Shown: one piece after another, positions 7,361 to 14,367 of the stretch
How positions within the stretch are numbered: the first letter of the stretch is position 1
How the letters are laid out: every line of letters begins with the position of its first letter
Assembly: GCA_029239415.1 (NCBI GenBank)
Contig: JAQZAY010000071.1
Location: forward strand, 1 to 14,367
DNA from: Pseudomonas sp.
Lineage (GTDB): Bacteria > Pseudomonadota > Gammaproteobacteria > Pseudomonadales > Pseudomonadaceae
Length of the DNA stretch: 14,367 nt
Direction: 5' to 3'
Notes under the pieces: model-generated
What the model saw: the letters and a program-made list of their open reading frames with translations, nothing else
What the model was told of the DNA's origin: nothing
Database searches by the model: none
Made by a program: the position numbers and the translations under genes

Positions 7361-8499
7361 GAGCGCAGGACCACGCCGCTGTCGTCTTCCCACCACACGT
7401 AGACCTGGTCGCCCCAGGTCGGTCGGGCGCCCTGGCGCTCGGCGTTGGCGACGAACGACTGGACGACCTTGCCACTGGGCAGCTCGACGTAGAACACCGA
7501 GTGGCCGCCCAGGTAGGCGATGTCGTGCACCTTGCCGCGTGACCAGTTGTATTCGTGGCTCGGCTGTTCGGTGGTGACCAGTAGCTTTTCGGGACGCAGG
7601 GCATAGGTAATGCTCTTGTCCTCGACCGAGGTGCTGACGCCATGCCCGACAAAGATATTGCGCTCGAGCTCCGGGCTTGCGATCAACGCATGGCCTTCTG
7701 CGTCGTCGACCACTTCGCCGTCGAACAGGTTGACGCTGCCGATGAATTCACAGACCAGGCGGCTGGTCGGGGTCTCGTAGACGTCCACCGGCGAGCCGAT
7801 CTGGGCAATCCAGCCCAGGTGCATGATGGCGATGCGCTGGGCCATGGTCATGGCCTCTTCCTGGTCGTGGGTCACCATCACGCAGGTCACGCCGACCCGC
7901 TCGATGATCTCGACCAGCTCCAGCTGCATCTGCGAGCGCAGCTTCTTGTCCAGCGCACCCATCGGCTCGTCGAGCAGCAGCAGCTTGGGGCTCTTGGCCA
8001 GGGACCGCGCCAGGGCGACCCGCTGGCGCTGGCCACCGGACAGCTGGTGCGGCTTGCGCTTGGCGTACTGGGTCATGTGCACCAGCTTGAGCATCTCGGC
8101 GACGCGGGCGTCGATCTGCTCCTTGGGCATCTTGTCCTGCTGCAGGCCGAAGGCAATGTTCTGCGCCACGGTCATGTGCGGGAACAGCGCATAGGACTGG
8201 AACATCATGTTGATCGGGCGCTCGTACGGCGGCATGTCGGTAATGTCGACGCCATCGAGGTAGATCCGCCCTTCGGTCGGGCGTTCGAAGCCTGCCAGCA
8301 TGCGCAGCAGGGTGGACTTGCCCGAGCCCGAGCCGCCCAGCAGGGCGAAGATCTCGCCCTTGCGGATTTCCAGGGACACGTCGTCCACGGCAATCGTTTC
8401 GTCGAACTTTTTGGTGACCCTGTCAATCTTGACCAGCACCTGCTTGGGCTGCTGGTCGCCTTCGAGGGCTTTCTTATAGGCACCGGAGGCAACTGCCAT
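7357..8499 (-). CDS. spuF: Polyamine ABC transporter ATPase SpuF (PotG-like)
   Basis: This 380-aa ATPase powers polyamine import on the cytoplasmic face. All nucleotide-binding motifs are present: Walker A GGSGSGKS at 55-62, Q-loop Gln101, signature LSGGQ at 153-157, Walker B LLLLDEP at 173-179 and switch His211. A C-terminal TOBE-type regulatory domain covers roughly 280-372 (YALRPEKLLV, then VYVWWEDDSG), so length and layout match PotG. The ATG at 8499 was chosen because GGGAG lies 8 bases before it and the protein then begins MAVASGAYKK. An upstream in-frame ATG at 8541 would run back through the intercistronic hairpin. The stop overlaps the spuG start by 4 bases. Confidence 0.95.
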   Translation of the reverse strand: MAVASGAYKKALEGDQQPKQVLVKIDRVTKKFDETIAVDDVSLEIRKGEIFALLGGSGSGKSTLLRMLAGFERPTEGRIYLDGVDITDMPPYERPINMMFQSYALFPHMTVAQNIAFGLQQDKMPKEQIDARVAEMLKLVHMTQYAKRKPHQLSGGQRQRVALARSLAKSPKLLLLDEPMGALDKKLRSQMQLELVEIIERVGVTCVMVTHDQEEAMTMAQRIAIMHLGWIAQIGSPVDVYETPTSRLVCEFIGSVNLFDGEVVDDAEGHALIASPELERNIFVGHGVSTSVEDKSITYALRPEKLLVTTEQPSHEYNWSRGKVHDIAYLGGHSVFYVELPSGKVVQSFVANAERQGARPTWGDQVYVWWEDDSGVVLRS

Positions 8500-8526
8500 G
8501 AGTGAAACTCCCAACAAGATTTGTAC

Positions 8527-8548
8527 GCCCGCCCCTTGCATGGCGGGC
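8527..8548 (-). repeat. Intercistronic hairpin between spuE and spuF
   Basis: GCCCGCC (8527-8533) and GGCGGGC (8542-8548) form a perfect 7-base GC stem with an 8-base loop. It begins 8 bases after the spuE stop as transcribed. No U-run follows, so it is unlikely to be a full terminator. It could stop 3'-to-5' decay so that spuE message outlasts spuFGH message, a known device in binding-protein operons such as malE. Confidence 0.6.
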
Positions 8549-8556
8549 CTGGATTG

Positions 8557-9723
<1,167 letters not shown>

Positions 9724-9769
9724 TTACCTTCGCTGCCTCGATGCAGCAAAACATATTTGTCTTCGCGCT

Positions 9770-9803
9770 CTCGCATGGGCCGCTCTGACACGGCCCATGC
9801 GAG
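9770..9803 (-). repeat. Intercistronic hairpin between spuD and spuE
   Basis: CTCGCATGGGCCG (9770-9782) and CGGCCCATGCGAG (9791-9803) form a perfect 13-base stem with an 8-base loop. This is the strongest short dyad in the window. It starts 11 bases after the spuD stop. The following transcribed bases are AGCGCGAAGACAAATATG, without an immediate U-run. It is either a partial terminator or a decay barrier that would raise spuD message relative to the genes after it. Confidence 0.7.
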
Positions 9804-9814
9804 CACAGCTGGGC

Positions 9815-10912
9815 TTACTTGCCCGACTTGATCTTGGTCCAGCTGCGGGTGATCAGGCGTAGGGTGCCTGCATCCAGGTCGCTGATCGCGTACAGCTGCT
9901 TCTTCACTTCATCCGACGGGTAGATGGCCGGATCGCTGGTGATGTCCTTGTCCACCAGCGGGGTCGCCGCCTTGTTGCCGTTCGGGAAGCGCACGGCATT
10001 GGTGATCTCGGCCATGACCTCTGGCTGCATCAGGTAGTTCATGAACGTGTAGGCGGCGTCGAGGTTGGTGGCATCCTTGGGGATGGCGACCATGTCATAG
10101 AAGGTGCCTGCGCCTTCCTTGGGAATGGTGTAGGCCAGCTTGACCTTGTCGCCCGCCTCGTGGGCGCGTGCCTTGGACTGCTCCAGGTCGCCCGAGTAGC
10201 CCACGGCGACGCAGATGTTGCCGTTGGCCAGGTCCGAGATGTACTTGGAGGAATGGAAGTAGGCGACCGAAGGACGGATCTTCATGAACAGGTCTTCGGC
10301 GGCCTTGAGGTCTGCCTTTTCCTTGCTGTTGGTCGGCTTGCCCAGGTAGTGCAGCGCCGCCGGGATCATCTCGGTCGGTGCGTCGAGGAAGCTCACGCCG
10401 CAGCTCTTGAGCTTCTCCATGTTCTCGGGCTTGAACACCACGTCCCAGGAATCGATCTTGTCGACGCCCAGCGCGGCCTTGACCTTCTCGAGGTTGTAGC
10501 CGATGCCGATCGAGCCCCACATGTAGGGGAAGGCATGCTTGTTGCCCTGGTCACTGGCGTCGCCGACGGCCTTGAGCAGGTCCTCATCGAGGTTTTTCCA
10601 GTTGGGCAGCTTCGACCTGTCCAGCTCCTGGTAGACGCCGGCCTTGATCTGCTTGGCCAGGAAGTTGTTCGACGGCACGACGATGTCGTAGCCGGACTTG
10701 CCCGCCAGCAGCTTGGCTTCGAGGGTTTCGTTGCTGTCAAAGACGTCGTAGACCACCTTGATGCCGGTCTGCTTCTCGAACTTGGCCACCGTATCGGGGG
10801 CGATGTAGTCCGACCAGTTGTAGACGTGCAGTACCTTGTCATCCGCCTGAACTGCAGTGGCCATGCCCCCCATCAGGGCTGCGGCCAGCAACGTCTTGCC
10901 CATTTTCATCAT
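9815..10912 (-). CDS. spuD: Periplasmic putrescine-binding protein SpuD (PotF-like)
   Basis: This 365-aa periplasmic protein captures putrescine for the SpuFGH importer. The signal peptide is [20 protein letters not shown] with cleavage expected after VQA at 21-23. The ligand motif VYNWSDYI lies at 30-37. Phe271 and Asp273 (GAGTFYD) form the second pocket segment, and Cys171 and Cys234 are positioned like the PotF disulfide. Phe at 271 matches putrescine-binding PotF and SpuD, where spermidine binders have Trp. GGAGC lies 7 bases before the ATG at 10912; a second ATG directly after it is an equally possible start. It is a close paralogue of SpuE, with equal length and the same motifs throughout, so the pair looks like a tandem duplication. 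Confidence 0.94.
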   Translation of the reverse strand: MMKMGKTLLAAALMGGMATAVQADDKVLHVYNWSDYIAPDTVAKFEKQTGIKVVYDVFDSNETLEAKLLAGKSGYDIVVPSNNFLAKQIKAGVYQELDRSKLPNWKNLDEDLLKAVGDASDQGNKHAFPYMWGSIGIGYNLEKVKAALGVDKIDSWDVVFKPENMEKLKSCGVSFLDAPTEMIPAALHYLGKPTNSKEKADLKAAEDLFMKIRPSVAYFHSSKYISDLANGNICVAVGYSGDLEQSKARAHEAGDKVKLAYTIPKEGAGTFYDMVAIPKDATNLDAAYTFMNYLMQPEVMAEITNAVRFPNGNKAATPLVDKDITSDPAIYPSDEVKKQLYAISDLDAGTLRLITRSWTKIKSGK

Positions 10913-10978
10913 GCGTCATGCTCCAGAATGTTTGATTAGCCATCTGTCCAGCAGCCAGGGCCTGCAGTACACGCGTCG

Positions 10979-10997
10979 AGCGACTGAAACAGTCGCT
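10979..10997 (-). repeat. Short hairpin upstream of spuD
   Basis: AGCGACTG (10979-10986) and CAGTCGCT (10990-10997) form a perfect 8-base stem around a 3-base loop. It lies 67 bases before the spuD start. As double-stranded DNA this is also a near-continuous palindrome, so a regulator site is possible. There is no U-run after it. Confidence 0.5.
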
Positions 10998-11007
10998 AGT
11001 CTGGCAA

Positions 11008-11047
11008 GTTACAAGGCGTTATTTCAAGGAAAGCACCGCCTTGTAAC
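11008..11047 (-). repeat. Hairpin downstream of spuC
   Basis: GTTACAAGGCG (11008-11018) and CGCCTTGTAAC (11037-11047) form a perfect 11-base stem around an 18-base loop. It begins 33 bases after the spuC stop. No U-run follows. Together with the smaller stem at 10979-10997 it separates the catabolic genes from the transport genes and may attenuate read-through or act as an operator. I found no convincing promoter for spuD in this gap. Confidence 0.55.
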
Positions 11048-11080
11048 CGCTTAATGTCACAACGCTAGCCTAGCAGGCGG

Positions 11081-12442
11081 TCAACGCACCGCTTCGAGGG
11101 TCAGGTCCAGGCATTTGCGAGCTTTTTCAATGAGCTCGTCGATCTCCTCGAAGCTGATCACCAGCGGCGGCGCAATGATCATGGTGTCGCCCACGGCGCG
11201 CATCACCAGCCCGTTCTCGAAGCAGAAGTTGCGGCAGACCATGCCCGCGCCCTTGCCCTCGAAGCGGCTGCGGCTTGCCTTGTCCTTGACCAGCTCGATC
11301 GCGCCGAGCAGGCCCAGGCCGCGGACTTCGCCCACCAATGGGTGGTCACCAAGCTCGCGCAGACGCTTTTGCAAGTATGGTGCCGTTTCCGTGCGGGCCT
11401 TCTCGACGATCTTCTCGTCCTGGAGGATGCGCAGGTTTTCAAGGCCCACGGCCGCAGCGACCGGGTGGCCGGAGTAGGTGAAGCCATGGTTGAAGTCACC
11501 GCCTTCGCTCAGCACCTTGGCCACGGTGTCACGAACGATCACGCCGCCCATGGGGATGTAACCGGAGGTCAGGCCCTTGGCGATGGTCATCAGGTCTGGC
11601 GCCAGGTCGTAGTAGTCGGAGCCGAACCACTCGCCTGTGCGACCGAAGCCGCAGATCACTTCGTCGGCGACGAAGAGGATGTCGTACTTGGCAAGGATCT
11701 GCTTGATCCGTGGCCAGTAGGTGTCTGGCGGGATGATCACCCCACCGGCGCCCTGGATCGGCTCGGCGATGAACGCCGCGACCTGGTCCTCGCCGACTTC
11801 GAGAATCTTTTTCTCCAGCTGATCGGCCGCCCAGACCCCGAATTCGTCCGGAGTCATGTCCCCTCCTTCACCGAACCAGTACGGCTGCGGGATGTGCACG
11901 ATGCCCGGGATCGGCAGGCCCCCTTGCTCGTGCATGCCACTCATGCCGCCCAGGCTTGCGCCCGCCACAGTGGAGCCGTGGTAGCCGTTGATCCGGCCGA
12001 TCAGCGTCTGCTTGTTCGGCTTGCCCTTGAGTGCCCAGTAGTGGCGCACCATGCGCAGCACGGTGTCGTTGCCTTCGGAGCCGGAGCCGGTGAAGAACAC
12101 ATGGCTCATGCCCTCGGGCGCGACCTGGGTGATGGCCTTGGCCAGCTCCAGTGCCGGAGGGTGAGCGGTCTGGAAGAACAGGTTGTAGTACGGCAGCTCG
12201 CGCATCTGTTTCTCTGCCGCCTGTACCAGCTCTTCCCGACCATAGCCAACCGCCACGCACCACAGGCCAGCCATGCCATCGAGGATCTTGCAGCCTTCGC
12301 TGTCCCACAGATGCACGCCCTGAGCCCGGGTGATGATGCGCGGGCCCTTTTCCTTCAGTTGCTTGTAATCGCTGAAAGGTGCCAGGTGGTGCTCGCGGCT
12401 CAAGGCTTGCCAATCACGGGTTTGCGGGTTGTTGGGGGTCAT
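11081..12442 (-). CDS. spuC: Polyamine:pyruvate aminotransferase SpuC
   Basis: This 453-aa class III PLP-dependent aminotransferase of the cytoplasm moves a terminal amino group of putrescine (and probably cadaverine or spermidine) to pyruvate, giving an aminoaldehyde and alanine. The cofactor-phosphate segment TGSGSEGND is at 118-126 and the aspartate that contacts the PLP ring nitrogen is Asp260 in FVADEVICGFGRTG. The Schiff-base lysine is Lys289 in MTIAKGLTSGYIPMG. The active-site motif NHGFTYSGHPVA at 318-329 is typical of diamine transaminases. GGAG lies 7 bases before the ATG. It sits between the ligase gene and spuD, the conserved place of spuC in P. aeruginosa. Related omega-amino acid:pyruvate transaminases have the same fold, so the substrate is inferred mainly from context. 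Confidence 0.94.
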   Translation of the reverse strand: MTPNNPQTRDWQALSREHHLAPFSDYKQLKEKGPRIITRAQGVHLWDSEGCKILDGMAGLWCVAVGYGREELVQAAEKQMRELPYYNLFFQTAHPPALELAKAITQVAPEGMSHVFFTGSGSEGNDTVLRMVRHYWALKGKPNKQTLIGRINGYHGSTVAGASLGGMSGMHEQGGLPIPGIVHIPQPYWFGEGGDMTPDEFGVWAADQLEKKILEVGEDQVAAFIAEPIQGAGGVIIPPDTYWPRIKQILAKYDILFVADEVICGFGRTGEWFGSDYYDLAPDLMTIAKGLTSGYIPMGGVIVRDTVAKVLSEGGDFNHGFTYSGHPVAAAVGLENLRILQDEKIVEKARTETAPYLQKRLRELGDHPLVGEVRGLGLLGAIELVKDKASRSRFEGKGAGMVCRNFCFENGLVMRAVGDTMIIAPPLVISFEEIDELIEKARKCLDLTLEAVR

Positions 12443-12462
12443 GTGTTTCTCCGTGTTCCGAC

Positions 12463-12480
12463 AGCCGCGCTCGCGCGGCT
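12463..12480 (-). repeat. Compact hairpin between spuB and spuC
   Basis: AGCCGCGC (12463-12470) and GCGCGGCT (12473-12480) are perfect arms only two bases apart, so the folded form would have about seven pairs and a four-base loop. It lies 10 bases after the ligase stop and 20 bases before the spuC start. It may uncouple the two genes or mark a processing site. No U-run follows. Confidence 0.5.
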
Positions 12481-12490
12481 ACAGGGTTGA

Positions 12491-13849
12491 TCAGACGGCA
12501 AACAGCAGGAACTCGCGTTCCCAGGAGCTGATTACCCGCTTGAAGTTTTCATGCTCGGCACGCTTGGTCGCCACATAGCCGGCGATGAATTTCTTGCCCA
12601 GGTATTTTTCAAGGGACCGGCAGTTTTCCATGCGCTCCAGCGCGTCCTCGAGGGTCAGCGGCAGGCGCAGGTTGCGGCGCTCGTAGCCACGGCCCTGGAC
12701 CGGCGCGCTCGGCTTGAGGCCCTCGACCATGCCGATATAGCCACACAGCAGGCTGGCGGCGATCGCCAGGTAAGGGTTGGCATCGGCGCCGGGCAAGCGG
12801 TTCTCGACGCGGCGGTTCTGCGGGCCGGCATCGGGCACGCGCAGGCCGACGGTGCGGTTTTCCTCGCCCCACTCCACGTTCACCGGTGCCGACGTGTCGG
12901 GCAGGAAGCGGCGGAACGAGTTGACGTTGGGCGCGAACAGCGGCAGCACTTCGGGGATGAACTTCTGCAAGCCGCCGACGTGGTGCAGGAACAGCTCGCT
13001 CATGCTGCCGTCTTCGGTAGAGAAGATGTTCTTGCCGGTGGCCACGTCGATGATGCTCTGGTGCAAGTGCATGGCACTGCCCGGCTCGCCGGTCATGGGC
13101 TTGGCCATGAAAGTGGCGGCGACGTTGTGCTTGAGTGCGGCCTCGCGCATGGTGCGCTTGAACACCAGTATCTGGTCGGCCAGGTGCAGGGCGTTGCCAT
13201 GACGGAAATTGATCTCCATCTGCGCCGTGCCGTCCTCGTGGATCAGCGTATCGAGGTCCAGGTTCTGCAGTTCGCACCAGTCGTAGACGTCTTCGAACAG
13301 TGGATCGAATTCGTTGGCGGCCTCGATGGAAAACGACTGGCGACCGGTTTCGGGACGGCCGGAGCGGCCGATCGGCGGCTGCAGCGGGAAGTCCGGGTCT
13401 TCACAGCGCTTGGTCAGGTAGAACTCCATCTCGGGCGCCACGATCGGCTGCCAGCCTTTCTCGGCATAGAGCTTGAGCACCTTCTTGAGCACGTTGCGCG
13501 GCGACAGCTCGACCGGGTTGCCCATCTTGTCGTAGGTATCGTGGATCACCTGCGCGGTGGGCTCAATGGCCCAGGGTACGAGAAACACCGCGTTCTCGTC
13601 GGGACGGCAGATCATGTCGATGTCGGCCGGGTCGAGCAGTTCGTAATAGATGTCGTCGTCGACGTAGTCGCCGGTCACGGTCTGCAGCAGCACGCTTTCT
13701 GGCAGCCGCATGCCTTTTTCGGCGATGAACTTGTTGGTCGGCGAGATCTTGCCGCGGGTGATCCCGGTCAAGTCGCTGATCAGGCACTCGACTTCGGTGA
13801 TCTTGTTTTCTTTCAACCAATCGGTGAGCTGGTCGAGGTTGCTACTCAT
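12491..13849 (-). CDS. spuB: Gamma-glutamylpolyamine synthetase (glutamine synthetase family)
   Basis: This 452-aa cytoplasmic ligase joins glutamate to putrescine or another polyamine using ATP, the first step of the gamma-glutamyl route. Glutamine-synthetase active-site elements are present: Glu140 and Glu142 (PEMEFYL), Glu205 and Glu212 (HEDGTAQMEI), His261 and His263 (MHLHQS), NSFRRFLP at 310-317, and Glu349/Arg351 (VENRLPG). The adenylylation segment with its tyrosine, NLYDLPP in GlnA, is replaced by NLRLPLT at 393-399. I chose the ATG at 13849 with GAGG just before it; an in-frame ATG at 13972 adds 41 atypical residues. Position next to spuC suggests spuB (PauA-type); SpuI is a close paralogue, so the symbol is less certain than the function. 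No SpuA-type amidotransferase gene precedes it here. Confidence 0.92.
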   Translation of the reverse strand: MSSNLDQLTDWLKENKITEVECLISDLTGITRGKISPTNKFIAEKGMRLPESVLLQTVTGDYVDDDIYYELLDPADIDMICRPDENAVFLVPWAIEPTAQVIHDTYDKMGNPVELSPRNVLKKVLKLYAEKGWQPIVAPEMEFYLTKRCEDPDFPLQPPIGRSGRPETGRQSFSIEAANEFDPLFEDVYDWCELQNLDLDTLIHEDGTAQMEINFRHGNALHLADQILVFKRTMREAALKHNVAATFMAKPMTGEPGSAMHLHQSIIDVATGKNIFSTEDGSMSELFLHHVGGLQKFIPEVLPLFAPNVNSFRRFLPDTSAPVNVEWGEENRTVGLRVPDAGPQNRRVENRLPGADANPYLAIAASLLCGYIGMVEGLKPSAPVQGRGYERRNLRLPLTLEDALERMENCRSLEKYLGKKFIAGYVATKRAEHENFKRVISSWEREFLLFAV

Positions 13850-13887
13850 AAATACCTCAGGAGGTAATGCCCTTGCCGTCAGGCTCA

Positions 13888-13935
13888 GGCGCTGTGCGCC
13901 GCCGTGGCGACGCGTTGTACTGCCCGCGGGGCAGT
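13888..13935 (-). promoter_or_regulatory. Two leader hairpins before the ligase gene
   Basis: GGCGC (13888-13892) pairs with GCGCC (13896-13900), and ACTGCCC (13919-13925) pairs with GGGCAGT (13929-13935) around a 3-base loop. They lie 39 to 86 bases before the ligase ATG. They could affect message stability or attenuation. No U-run or known riboswitch fold is recognised. Confidence 0.35.
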
Positions 13936-14185
13936 GCCTGCCATTCTGGCCGCCATTGCAGGCTTCTGGCAAAGGCTCGACGACAACGAGCCGCGACCAT
14001 GGACAGGCACGCTATAGTGAGAAGGCAGGTTTTGCAGAGGGGAGATGGGAAGCGAGGCGCCCGGGCCGTCAATTATTGCGGCCAGGCCAGGCATTTTTGC
14101 CAGCCAGGTGCTGGCGGCAGCGCCGATCGATGACGGGCGAGACATGTAACCCCCTATGTTCTTATGCGGTTATGGGTTGGGATCG

Positions 14186-14214
14186 AGCTTAGCCTTGTTC
14201 ATTTTTTTTCACAA
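14186..14214 (-). promoter_or_regulatory. Candidate sigma-70 promoter toward spuB
   Basis: On the minus strand TTGTGA (14209-14214) and TAAGCT (14186-14191) are 17 bases apart. The -35 matches the consensus at 4 of 6 positions and the -10 at only 3 of 6. The AT-rich patch just upstream could act as an UP element. The start would be about 330 bases before the ligase gene. This is a weak motif-only prediction. Confidence 0.2.
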
Positions 14215-14283
14215 CACCCCTGTAAAAAATAAAAGACGCCCTGCCTGGATAGCGCTCCCCGGACAAAATAGCGGATAATGGCG

Positions 14284-14331
14284 TGCCCTGATTTGCAGCA
14301 AAAATGGCCGTCGCAGTGCCATTTCAGGGCA
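14284..14331. repeat. Nested inverted repeats at the right edge
   Basis: The outer arms are TGCCCTGA (14284-14291) and TCAGGGCA (14324-14331). The inner arms AATGGC (14303-14308) and GCCATT (14318-14323) directly abut the right outer arm, with an 11-base bulge on the left. The structure overlaps the candidate sigma-54 promoter. It could be a regulator site or the end of a neighbouring gene's transcript. Confidence 0.4.
14307..14321 (-). promoter_or_regulatory. Candidate sigma-54 (-24/-12) promoter toward spuB
   Basis: The minus strand reads TGGCACTGCGACGGC. The -24 element TGGCAC is perfect, and the GG and GC pairs have the required 10-base spacing. The -12 element is CGGC rather than TTGC, so only its GC is conserved. 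Nitrogen- and carbon-control regulators such as NtrC and CbrB act with sigma-54 on amine use in pseudomonads, which makes this plausible. The leader would be about 450 bases long, which argues against it. Confidence 0.25.
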
Positions 14332-14367
14332 TCAATGGGTTGACTTGACTTCACAAAGCCTTTCCGA

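Larger units (their letters stand above)
13850..14367. other. Noncoding region upstream of the spu catabolic genes
   Basis: These 518 bases hold no gene I can support. From the ligase start outward there are two short GC hairpins near 13888-13935, a mixed-composition stretch, an AT-rich patch at 14193-14236 (eight T in a row, then TGTAAAAAATAAAA), and a nested dyad at 14284-14331. The size and structure suggest a long 5' leader with one or more promoters for the minus-strand operon. The region may also serve a gene to the right of the window, which cannot be seen. Confidence 0.6.

Noticed and set aside
7361..7396. Longer spuG start at 7396
   Set aside because: It would add 12 residues read from inside spuF. 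The ATG at 7360 gives the ATGA overlap shared by the next junction and a typical PotH-like N-terminus.
8500..8541. Longer spuF start at 8541
   Set aside because: The added 14 codons run through the intercistronic hairpin, and the ATG at 8499 has its own GGGAG site.
13850..13972. Longer ligase start at 13972
   Set aside because: The extra 41 residues are unlike any glutamine synthetase N-terminus and overlap the leader stems; the ATG at 13849 has a close GAGG and gives the normal family length.
13885..14145. Minus-strand open frame of 86 codons upstream of the ligase, with GGGGG shortly before its ATG
   Set aside because: Third-position GC looks lower than in the neighbouring genes, no domain or signal is recognised, and it covers the leader hairpins. 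It could be a real small gene, but nothing beyond the purine run supports it.

Overview
The window reads as a chromosomal segment of a fluorescent pseudomonad, most likely the Pseudomonas putida group. This rests on the high GC content, Pseudomonas-type REP palindromes at both transcription-unit ends, and gene order and protein sequences that fit the Pseudomonas spu polyamine locus and a TriABC-type efflux operon. That placement is recognition from memory, not a database result. Every supportable gene lies on the minus strand, so transcription runs from right (14367) to left (1).

Right part, 14367 to 5550: a polyamine uptake and catabolism cluster. In order of transcription it holds a glutamine-synthetase-like gamma-glutamylpolyamine ligase (spuB-type, 12491-13849), the polyamine:pyruvate aminotransferase spuC (11081-12442), two paralogous periplasmic polyamine-binding proteins spuD (9815-10912) and spuE (8557-9651), the ABC ATPase spuF (7357-8499), and the permeases spuG (6440-7360) and spuH (5550-6443). 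spuF, spuG and spuH overlap by 4 bases (ATGA) at each junction. The other genes are separated by 48-168 bases, and each of those gaps contains one or more perfect inverted repeats. Binding proteins capture putrescine or spermidine, SpuFGH imports it, and SpuC (transamination) and the ligase (gamma-glutamylation) start its breakdown toward 4-aminobutyrate and succinate. A residue difference between the two binding proteins (Phe in SpuD, Trp in SpuE at the same pocket position) fits putrescine versus spermidine preference.

Left part, 5377 to 184: a three-gene RND efflux operon, two lipoprotein membrane-fusion proteins followed by one inner-membrane RND pump of 1015 aa, again joined by ATGA overlaps. 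The layout of two adaptors, one pump and no outer-membrane channel gene matches P. aeruginosa triABC, which borrows its channel from elsewhere in the genome.

Noncoding parts: 1-183 holds two oppositely oriented REP-like palindromes. 5378-5549 holds the efflux-operon upstream region and a long REP-like hairpin after spuH. 13850-14367 is a 518-base region upstream of the ligase with leader hairpins, an AT-rich patch and candidate promoters, one of them sigma-54-like.

This is mainly an ordinary core-genome region. I see no mobile element, CRISPR array, RNA gene, broken gene or undescribed defence-type system. The points worth a second look are regulatory (intercistronic hairpins, a TTG start, the long leader) and a few family-level residue differences.
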